A program made the translations under genes and the position numbers. Under the pieces are notes generated by a model. That model made no database searches and had not been told where the DNA came from. It saw only the letters and a program-made list of their open reading frames with translations. A DNA stretch of 13,959 nt from Acidimicrobiales bacterium. Its GTDB lineage: Bacteria; Actinomycetota; Acidimicrobiia; Acidimicrobiales; Acidimicrobilacustridaceae. The stretch covers positions 1 to 13,959 of the forward strand of contig JALQSZ010000016.1 of the NCBI GenBank assembly GCA_023264135.1, given 5' to 3'. Shown here in pieces: positions 9,901-13,959 of this stretch; within the stretch, counting starts at the first letter, position 1, and each line of letters begins with the position of its first letter.

Positions 9901-11707
9901 TCACGGTGATAGTGCCGGTGCCACCGTTGTACAACGGCGAATTACTCACGAATCCGGCGGTGAAGTTCGGTCCGCTATCGCTGACCACCACCTGCGTGTG
10001 AGTCTGCACTGCCGCCTTCATTGACGTTTTGGACCCTGCTGCCAAGGTCCAATTCACCGTCCCCGGTTGACTCGGACCAATCGTGAACGGGAGTTGCAGA
10101 ACTCCTCCAGCCTGGAGATCCTCGGAAAGTTTGGTCGAACAGGTCAGCGAAGACGACGCCGTGATCGTTCCCGAACCCGGTCGACATGACCATCCGCTTC
10201 CACCGACATCATCGAGTTGCTGATCGGAATCAGGTGTCGCCGTCACCGAGACCGATTGGCCAGCCTCAAGAGCAACCGAACCTTGGTTGATGACATTGAT
10301 TGAAAATGTCTGCGGCTGACCTGTTGCGAAGTTCAGTGCTGAACCGGTGCGATACACCGCATCAGTGCCATCACCAGAAACTTGCAGCACTGCGCGAAGT
10401 TCGGCGACCGGAGACGGAACGACAACAAGTGAAGCTGTTGACGAACGCTGCGGTTTGGCGCCGTCGCCATTTCCAACGGCAGCCAAGAGTTCAAGATGTT
10501 CGGTGCCAGGAACAATCCCCGTCGCAACTGCGATCGGTATCGAAAGAACGGTGGGCACGTCTGCAACGAGTGTTCCCGTTGAGGTACAGCCACGTTGCGC
10601 AACCGAACATGTCCATGGTCCGTCGATGGTGACCGAACCCCACATCGCTCTGAGTCCGTCAGGAAGATCGAGCGAGATCGAAACTGGATCCGAAAGTTGC
10701 GCTTGGCCGCTCAGACCAGTCGGCGTAACAACCGCAGTTGCATTCACTGTTGCCGGCGCGCTCACCGACGGGTTGTCGAGCGTCAGCCGAGTTGAGAGCA
10801 CATGGGAAACGGGCACCTGCGAAGAAATCGAAAGAGCACCGTTCGCCGTTAACGGCGTTCCCGACACGGTCGTAGTTGCCGAGACATTTACCGATCCGCT
10901 GCTTACAGGGCTGTCTTCTGGCGCGATCAGCGAAAGAGCAATTGGTGGGGCAATCGAGAACGGCGCAAGAACGCCGGGGTAATTGCACTGGGTGGCCGAG
11001 CATTGCCAACCGTTCCCCGTCGGTTGTCCAGAAAGTTGCAGCATCGTGGGCACAGAGATCACGACAGTGACGCCATTCGTCGTCGGTACCGGAGAGAGGT
11101 TTCCGATCCGCACCGATGCAGTGGTCGTCGTGCCTGTGACCACCGATGATGGTCCCGAGACATCGACAGAGATCGCGTTCGTCGGCAGTGGCGCAGCGCC
11201 ATCGGGTAACGACAACGACACGGATTCCGCTGCACCTGAGCTTGGAGTGATCGTGATCGTGCTCGACGAATCAACGGAGTTCGGCGTGTTGAGTGCAAGC
11301 ATCACTTCGGCGCCCGCTTTGGCCGGCAGCTGCGCGGGAGCGCCACTGGAATCGAGCAACGAACATGTGAGTCCGCTACACGCCCACGCATTTCCGTTCA
11401 ACGGCGCTGCCACCGAAGGAAGCACCGTGTTGATTGTCGTGCCGGAGGGAAGGTCCGACACCGTGAACGACGTTGCCAACGGTCCGCCCGTGAGATTGAG
11501 AATCGCGCCGCTCACAAGTGTTGGCGCGTCCGAGCGAATTCCAGTGACTGGCGCGAACTTGGCCTGCAACGTCGTCGGCTGCGATCGCGCTTGCGAAACC
11601 GAGGTGCTCGTCGAAGAACCAGCACGCAGCCACACCGCTACTCCCCCGCCAACGAGAAGTGCGAGTCCGACAAGTAGGAGGACGGGAACAAGTCTGCGAC
11701 GGGTCAC
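3914..11707 (-). CDS. Giant multidomain surface protein (2597 aa): DUF11-like, PKD-like, beta-repeat, coiled coil
   Basis: I do not recognise a named protein. The GTG start is set by GAAGGA seven bases upstream. Residues 1-28 are MTRRR plus a hydrophobic core ending in AVWLR, an uncleaved anchor or signal peptide. Residues 57-708 hold five DUF11-like modules of about 130 aa, with tryptophans of a WxC signature at 108, 234, 365, 506 and 635. PKD/REJ-like modules lie at ~711-825, ~865-965 (SYSWEQTSGP, then LTVTDSTG) and ~968-1057 (SYSWSVDG, then LTVTDS). Residues ~1060-2240 are beta-rich Ser/Thr/Gly/Ala/Val sequence almost free of Lys and Arg. Residues ~2280-2445 form a Gln/Asn/Ala-rich coiled coil. 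Residues ~2446-2597 are a beta-rich domain with CTTC at 2455-2458 and a terminal Phe. There is no LPxTG or C-terminal membrane segment. Most likely it is an extracellular adhesin-like or envelope scaffold protein held by its N-terminus. It lies between luxR and the coupled small gene. Confidence 0.9.
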   Translation of the reverse strand: MTRRRLVPVLLLVGLALLVGGGVAVWLRAGSSTSTSVSQARSQPTTLQAKFAPVTGIRSDAPTLVSGAILNLTGGPLATSFTVSDLPSGTTINTVLPSVAAPLNGNAWACSGLTCSLLDSSGAPAQLPAKAGAEVMLALNTPNSVDSSSTITITPSSGAAESVSLSLPDGAAPLPTNAISVDVSGPSSVVTGTTTTASVRIGNLSPVPTTNGVTVVISVPTMLQLSGQPTGNGWQCSATQCNYPGVLAPFSIAPPIALSLIAPEDSPVSSGSVNVSATTTVSGTPLTANGALSISSQVPVSHVLSTRLTLDNPSVSAPATVNATAVVTPTGLSGQAQLSDPVSISLDLPDGLRAMWGSVTIDGPWTCSVAQRGCTSTGTLVADVPTVLSIPIAVATGIVPGTEHLELLAAVGNGDGAKPQRSSTASLVVVPSPVAELRAVLQVSGDGTDAVYRTGSALNFATGQPQTFSINVINQGSVALEAGQSVSVTATPDSDQQLDDVGGSGWSCRPGSGTITASSSLTCSTKLSEDLQAGGVLQLPFTIGPSQPGTVNWTLAAGSKTSMKAAVQTHTQVVVSDSGPNFTAGFVSNSPLYNGGTGTITVTIANRGTGVAYGGVLVINVPKDADLVSVTSPTWTCVNASLAQANGSLTCVTPTTVQPGTSAPSLTLELGTQEPTTEIVLSAWASATSQYDSGDTASVVTSTIPVAGSLTVDAGQDITVVTPQLAADGTEQPAVVTLTGAADLASAARLVWTQLCLQPSDPNCGGEVAPAVVWNGVPPGQNPTTLTATFTAPPQVTTELDLLFQLTGQVGSRAISDQITVHLVPGAITSSALASGSNADATSSNGIDAGPTPLSPSTTQPQNLLVPVSASIASAGTALQVPTEAQGQLIGSGSGGGTLSYSWEQTSGPTATVNGSSDSQSTLLFTAPLLQPDEQSTTLSFALTVTDSTGATATSSADVQVVWGDTGLTVVLANGASNVVTSVGAPVSVSSLVSSRGMPYSYSWSVDGIDLPSGTATDLSTLSFVAGTQPGNGTATLTVTDSFNRVTTASIPLIVSGLPSGQIPAAFCTALQQLANSQTATLNGAQEQIVLTAATVNGSVNPTCAASATATITSASVSLPGGITITNASGQLTVAGLTISGGTVTLASNWSVSSPTLGSGGLFLPFVSTDALGTPTGSITATGVPFWSLSNWNGATTVTFVASPIPQAAFSASGSPTTGTGAIQVSGTSLGALTQANMTASGLVAIGAVDIPLVGTASTSSTTSAVNFNVNAMIVSPIALGGGVTIDAAQLAWTPTSAIGPIVLSVGSGPSAVNLFGMATVTSSGTQLSFNTGPTQWTPAVGFAPVQLSGTGSVQGSQLVLSLTSSTSSASVAHDLALSSLQASLSENCALDGSQSCAPTFAVKATATSPLFTGSVPLSGEMNWGTQVVSLTGTAGTVNVPPLLVNSTSLTVTLNSTGPTTVTGVGTTSGIGATGPALVEFGQSATSVAVPLGTQTVIEGWTIPAVTAYATTVSTTQTIPAGTLAGPVTIPLPAGQLTAVGLAQLPAALTSNVLPADISVAVATYAVTSTPPTTIALTAPVPQGWYVAGDASSAMSLQMNTIGFTVNVNGSTATVNVSGTGTFTSGTLQQGGSPTVQSMTFAGTLSTGSAGATLSGTFTPTTSSSWSNAFGVSGLSVTNTSFSISLTAAQSTTTLNGSVLLPPALAQPLGIPATATPALTVALGAEQTCAVINLASGTSPGVNIGGAGFLTSSSASLVIAPNGCTVNGTNVQPGLVLVMDGGLMGAVSLSLDPTTFATSDQLVVPSLQLGGLTLSNATVSFAISSGTAKINVSGTTTIDGVSIQLSGTVSPATTTAPVGSLLLSGTVPSLTLGGTQLSNVTISALSLSTVGSGSSTVVIGGSLPLLGTTTNISLTGIIQNGVIDSLSQNLPAQTYALPSGDSLSGAFALNYNVNVSTGVSTFTIIATNATLQTTNYSYDDATVTVTSTTEFTLTAVAPIASELEPAIGGTVSGTYTFAGAQAGSYSFTTPSTADALLAGFATTTDVTFQRANGTESATQTATFNPGLFDDATVVTLSGPLTANGVVNLTGSVSGGQLRGLTGNANFQVTKNSASQYLPNVPGTSQPWTYVMNVVFETTGTSCNLWSGNPILTGQIYRSGSTTYYTLAGEVTFGFPDGINLSPLVAGGTQPLVLSNENAVNQQQTPTSGISLNVGISAGAFTGSVQLSFDIANCSYSAGGIVQLVLYGGATGAEMQQALSPGNGVEQNVSSLFGQNGSLPETISALRYLMQAEQLQANYQQIAGLQSAALTTAQQNSQQGVNNLVAARDRQQTATNNLAQAETEYQTARQNLANAQSQALFAQETNELAFAGDILQDAQTNLVMADAGVNQAQATVENATTALGTANQNVQDASTALGDLNTQVETATEANANAQQQAQESNQTKLLVLTFDYTHCTTCEIVDSASIDGSVYLGEEYVVDVDIALTFSDQAVVSLSLSIGGGLQIQENPSVGFLGVYFDGEAIVTGSGQYSFTDHSFSNFSIIFTLTADVQVYASLYFTTLNATLAQVTLNGGFTFAPFSIVGSVYIDIFGFSGDVNF
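4373..4870 (-). other. Coiled-coil region of the giant protein (residues ~2280-2445)
   Basis: This stretch is dominated by Gln, Asn, Ala, Thr and Glu with Leu/Val/Ala at regular intervals (examples: LQANYQQIAGLQ, NNLAQAETEYQTARQNLANAQ, ALGTANQNVQDASTALGDLN). It has no proline and almost no glycine in long runs. It is sharply different from the beta-rich sequence on either side and fits a long helical hairpin or coiled coil, possibly a multimerisation or partner-binding stalk. Confidence 0.75.
5561..8572 (-). other. Segment of the giant protein with almost no basic residues (residues 1046-2049)
   Basis: Reading the 1004 residues between R1045 and R2050 gives no arginine and only two lysines, K1404 and K1829. 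The sequence is mostly Ser, Thr, Gly, Ala, Val and Leu in alternating patterns typical of beta strands. A short motif recurs: AGLTISGGTVTLA near 1135, GGVTIDAAQLAW near 1282, SGLSVTNTSFSIS near 1673, GGLTLSNATVSFAIS near 1810 and GGTQLSNVTISALS near 1873. This suggests a diverged beta-repeat array. I cannot assign a fold. Confidence 0.75.
9593..11539 (-). repeat. Five DUF11-like extracellular modules of the giant protein
   Basis: Residues 57-705 repeat a ~130-aa unit. Each has a WxC signature (AWAC, GWQC, PWTC, GWSC, TWTC), a second cysteine 5 to 15 residues later, and in most copies a proline- or glycine-marked turn leading into hydrophobic strands (for example LAPFSIAPP, VQPGTSAP). Tryptophan spacings are 126, 131, 141 and 129. 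The copies are diverged, so this is an old protein repeat and not a recent DNA duplication. DUF11-like modules are known from large secreted prokaryotic surface proteins. Confidence 0.7.
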
Positions 11708-11714
11708 TGATCAG

Positions 11715-11720
11715 TCCTTC
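11715..11720 (-). promoter_or_regulatory. Ribosome binding site deciding the GTG start of the giant gene
   Basis: On the minus strand GAAGGA lies seven bases before the GTG at 11707, a good Shine-Dalgarno match at normal spacing. It settles the start despite the non-ATG codon. Confidence 0.75.
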
Positions 11721-11840
11721 ATCAGCCCCGGAAAAACGGTCTCGCCCGTTGATCTCCCGCTCCAACGCAACACCTCGCCAATCTATTGCGCCCCTCGTCA
11801 AGAGCGGAATCACGAGATGCGAATGGAGACTCGGCGATTT

Positions 11841-12491
11841 CTAGGAACCCTCATGGAACATTGAGGCAGCGACCACTCGGCGATTCACCGAAGGGTTATC
11901 GGCCAAGCCCAACTTGGAAAAGATCTTTCGCACATGAACCTCAACCGTGCGCTCCGAAAGGAACAGCTCGTCGGCAATCCCACTGTTTGATCGGCCGTTC
12001 GCGAGCAACTCATAGACACGAAGTTCGGCAGGCGTGAGTTCGGCGACGCCCTGCGCCGATGCCGACTCAATAAAGAGGGGGTCGATGACTTGACCACCCT
12101 GGAGCGACATTCGAAGCGCCGAGGGAACTGCTGCCACCGTTGAGGGCCGGCTCGAATCAAGCAATGCGACGCCGCTACTGCGTTGATTTAGCTGCAATGC
12201 CGAGCGCACCGGGACATTGGGCCTCGCCAGGACCACCATCGGCAGATCAAGAGGCACCGCCCGCAAACGCACATCCCAACCACTGCCGAGATAGTCGGCG
12301 TAGGTCGGCGGCGGCATCAGGACCAACGGGGTGGTGGCCGAGGCCGTTTCTCCATCGGGGACGTGGGCAGCACCCGGGAACCCCTCGGCCTCAAGGTGGC
12401 CTCGAAGGAGTTCTCCCGCCAAAGGATCCCAACTGATGATTGTTGGCGGAGCCGAGGCATCTGCCCCGACTCGCCCGAATTCCCGCTCCAT
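11841..12491 (-). CDS. LuxR/NarL-type transcription regulator with degenerate receiver domain
   Basis: This is a predicted DNA-binding regulator of 216 residues, the usual size for a NarL-type response regulator. The C-terminal LuxR helix-turn-helix is clear: LTPAELRVYELLANG starts at 152, and the recognition region SERTVEVHVRKIFSKLGL lies at 179-196, followed by an actinobacterial-style tail NRRVVAASMF. The N-terminal ~140 residues look like a receiver by pattern (IISWDPLAGELLRGHLEAEGF, then LVLM, then LPMVVLA, then GVALLD). The acidic pair is replaced by S20-W21, and the phospho-acceptor position after LVLM is P60. It is therefore probably not activated by phosphorylation; this rests on an alignment by eye. 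The ATG at 12491 has no strong Shine-Dalgarno. It is co-directional with the giant gene, 133 bases upstream, and divergent from the ABC gene. It may control either or both. Confidence 0.88.
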   Translation of the reverse strand: MEREFGRVGADASAPPTIISWDPLAGELLRGHLEAEGFPGAAHVPDGETASATTPLVLMPPPTYADYLGSGWDVRLRAVPLDLPMVVLARPNVPVRSALQLNQRSSGVALLDSSRPSTVAAVPSALRMSLQGGQVIDPLFIESASAQGVAELTPAELRVYELLANGRSNSGIADELFLSERTVEVHVRKIFSKLGLADNPSVNRRVVAASMFHEGS

Positions 12492-12593
12492 GGCACCCGC
12501 CGCCGTAGGTATGACGCCATCTTGTCGGCTCGCCGGCCGCCCGCGTAACGGGAATGACGCTTTTGACTGGTTTTACGGGATAACGCACACAGA

Positions 12594-12608
12594 GATACGT
12601 GGTGATAC
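12594..12608. repeat. Short direct repeat in the luxR/ABC intergenic region
   Basis: GATAC occurs at 12594-12598 and again at 12604-12608, ten bases apart start to start, about one helical turn. It lies in the shared upstream region of luxR and the ABC gene and could be a half-site pair for a dimeric regulator. Five-base repeats also arise by chance. Confidence 0.2.
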
Positions 12609-12620
12609 CTAGAACTCCCT

Positions 12621-12654
12621 TCTGGGGTCAGATTTCCGAGATTCAGGCCCCAGA
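12621..12654. promoter_or_regulatory. Inverted repeat upstream of the ABC transporter gene
   Basis: TCTGGGG at 12621-12627 pairs perfectly with CCCCAGA at 12648-12654. Two further pairs, one of them G-U, extend the stem inward around an 18-20 base centre. There is no T-run after it on either strand, so a Rho-independent terminator is unlikely. An operator or an RNA hairpin in the 5' leader of the ABC transcript is possible. The 254-base gap 12492-12745 otherwise shows no confident promoter by eye. Confidence 0.35.
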
Positions 12655-12733
12655 CCGGCCATTTCGGCACCCCTGCGGGCCTCAAAACTCCGGATGCGGT
12701 CCCGTGAAGGGCCCGCCCGTATCATCGCCACTC

Positions 12734-12738
12734 GGGGG
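12734..12738 (+). promoter_or_regulatory. Ribosome binding site of the ABC transporter gene
   Basis: A GGGGG run lies seven bases before the GTG at 12746. It supports this start over an in-frame upstream GTG at 12704 and a downstream ATG at 12758. The match to the anti-Shine-Dalgarno is only partial. Confidence 0.45.
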
Positions 12739-12745
12739 TGTCCGA

Positions 12746-13959
12746 GTGAACCGGCTCATGCGCAGCTATCTGCTGCCCTACAAAAAGTTGCTGCTGGCGG
12801 TGCTCGCCTTCCAGATCGTGGCCGTCACCGCCACCATGACGTTGCCCACCCTCAACGCCATGCTCATCGACCACGGCATCCTCAAAGGCAACACCCACTA
12901 CATCTTGAAAATCGGCGCCGTGATGTTGGTGCTGTCGCTCATTCAGTCGGTTTTCGGCATCACTGCGATCTGGTTCGGTTCACGAGCCGGTATGGGTTTC
13001 GGCCGAGATATTCGCGACCGTCTCTTTCATACCGTCACGGGATTCTCTACTCGTGAGGTCGACTCTTTCGGTGCCCCATCGCTGATCACTCGCATCACCA
13101 ACGATGTGCAACAAGTGCAGACCTTGGTCGTGATGTTGTGCACCTCATTCATTTCTGCACCAATCACGGTTGCGGTTGGTTTGTTCCTTGCTGTGCGCGA
13201 AGACGGACCGCTTTCACTCATCCTCGTCGCGTCTATTCCAGTGCTGTTGATTTCCGTTGGCACGATCGTCATCCGCGTCATTCCGCAGTATCGCTTCATG
13301 CAGGAACGCATCGACCGCGTTGCTCGAGTGTTGCGCGAACAGATCGTTGGCATGCGCGTTGTGCGCGCCTTTGTACGTGAACCAGAGGAAACCAATCGAT
13401 TCGATGAGGCAAACCAGCTGCTGACACGTACATCGATTCTTACGAGTCGGTATATGTCCTCCCTGTTCCCCACCGTCATGTTGGTGATGAACATTTCGAG
13501 TGCCGCAGCCGTGTGGGTCGCCGCCGATCGCATCCAAGCCGGCCATATGCAGATTGGTGCATTGGTGGCATTTCTCACCTATCTCGTGCAGATCCTTATG
13601 GCCGTCATGATGGCCACGTTCGTTGCAGTGATGTGGCCTCGCGCATCGGTGTGTGCCGACCGCATCAACGAGGTGCTCGACACCGAGTCCTCAATCGTTG
13701 CGTCGCCAACTCCTGTGACCGAGCTTCCCGGTCGCGGAACACTCGAGTTTCGCAACGTCGGCTTCTCCTACCCCGGTGCCGAGGTTCCTGTTCTTTCCAA
13801 CATTTCGTTCACGACCCGACCAGGACAAACCACCGCGATCATCGGTTCAACCGGCTCGGGAAAGACCACACTCGTCAATCTCATTGCTCGCCTCATCGAC
13901 AGCAGCGAGGGCGAGATCCTCGTCGACGATGTCAACGTTCGCGATCTCGAACCCGAAAC
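12746..13959 (+). CDS. ABC-type multidrug/lipid exporter, permease-ATPase fusion (5' part, truncated by window end)
   Basis: This is a half-size ABC exporter with the membrane domain fused ahead of the ATPase, acting in the cytoplasmic membrane. The visible 404 codons hold the whole membrane domain (type IV exporter fold, residues ~10-300). Hydrophobic helices lie near 15-35, 55-78, 125-150, 155-178, 240-260 and 270-297. Typical cytoplasmic-loop motifs are present: DRLFHTVTGFSTREVDSF at ~91-108, LITRITNDVQQVQ at 113-125, and IVGMRVVRAFVREPEE at 200-215. The nucleotide-binding domain begins near 330, with FSYPGAEVPVL at 340-350 and Walker A GSTGSGKTTL at 367-376. Q-loop, ABC signature and Walker B lie beyond the right edge. 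Such genes are often followed by a second half-transporter to make a heterodimer. The substrate cannot be told from sequence. It is divergent from luxR over 254 bases. Confidence 0.92.
   Translation, partial: MNRLMRSYLLPYKKLLLAVLAFQIVAVTATMTLPTLNAMLIDHGILKGNTHYILKIGAVMLVLSLIQSVFGITAIWFGSRAGMGFGRDIRDRLFHTVTGFSTREVDSFGAPSLITRITNDVQQVQTLVVMLCTSFISAPITVAVGLFLAVREDGPLSLILVASIPVLLISVGTIVIRVIPQYRFMQERIDRVARVLREQIVGMRVVRAFVREPEETNRFDEANQLLTRTSILTSRYMSSLFPTVMLVMNISSAAAVWVAADRIQAGHMQIGALVAFLTYLVQILMAVMMATFVAVMWPRASVCADRINEVLDTESSIVASPTPVTELPGRGTLEFRNVGFSYPGAEVPVLSNISFTTRPGQTTAIIGSTGSGKTTLVNLIARLIDSSEGEILVDDVNVRDLEPE

Noticed and set aside
10347..10982. Open 211-codon plus-strand frame inside the giant gene
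   Set aside because: It is a shadow of the third and fourth DUF11-like modules; long antisense frames here follow from Ser/Thr/Gly/Val codon bias.
11773..11801. TTGACG plus TAGATT promoter for the giant gene (minus strand)
   Set aside because: The hexamers are only 10 bases apart and nothing resembling a -10 box lies at 16-18 bases, so I do not call a promoter.
10983..11864. Open 293-codon plus-strand frame opposite the start of the giant gene
   Set aside because: It is antisense to the anchor and the first DUF11-like modules. The giant frame has a good ribosome site and domains; the antisense product is a Ser/Thr/Pro/Val-rich mirror of that composition.
12704..12745. Upstream in-frame GTG start for the ABC exporter
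   Set aside because: It would add 14 residues rich in Pro/Gly/Ser before the usual exporter N-terminus, and the purine-rich ribosome site fits the GTG at 12746 better.
12750..12761. 12-base match accggctcatgc shared with 1868-1879
   Set aside because: It is a single short match in coding versus intergenic sequence, with no extension; probably chance.

Overview
The window looks like chromosomal DNA from a Gram-positive actinobacterium. I favour an Acidimicrobiia-type lineage, though that is inference. The reasons are a sortase LPxTG sorting signal on one surface protein, Ser/Thr-rich stalk sequence, frequent GTG starts (four of the six genes), an actinobacterial-style LuxR C-terminus and a recC gene. 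No tRNA, rRNA, CRISPR array, transposase or integrase is visible. Coding density is high: the four gaps are 67, 33, 133 and 254 bases.

Layout from left to right. (1) 1-1861, minus strand: the N-terminal 620 codons of recC, running off the left edge. (2) 1929-3485, plus strand, divergent from recC: a secreted, sortase-anchored BspA/DUF285-type surface protein with a serine stalk and a C-terminal LPITG sorting signal. (3) 3519-11707, minus strand: a 131-aa membrane-anchored protein, preceded upstream by a 2597-codon giant surface protein. The two overlap by one base as TGATG, so they are probably translationally coupled. (4) 11841-12491, minus strand: a LuxR/NarL-type regulator with a degenerate receiver domain, 133 bases upstream of the giant gene and in the same orientation. 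(5) 12746-13959, plus strand, divergent from luxR: the membrane domain and Walker A of an ABC exporter, cut by the right edge.

The centre of interest is the cell-surface block at 1929-11840. The giant protein carries an N-terminal membrane anchor, five DUF11-like modules with a WxC signature, three PKD/REJ-like modules, and about 1000 residues of beta-rich sequence with no arginine and only two lysines. A Gln/Asn/Ala-rich coiled coil and a small beta-rich C-terminal domain with CxxC follow. Its 22 cysteines fall into 11 local pairs. The small downstream protein has the same kind of N-terminal anchor, exactly two cysteines and an Ala/Gln-rich helical region, so it could be a partner. The LuxR-like protein is the obvious candidate regulator. 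I infer a surface-adhesion or cell-envelope module placed between ordinary chromosomal genes (DNA repair, ABC export). The function of the giant and small proteins is not known to me.
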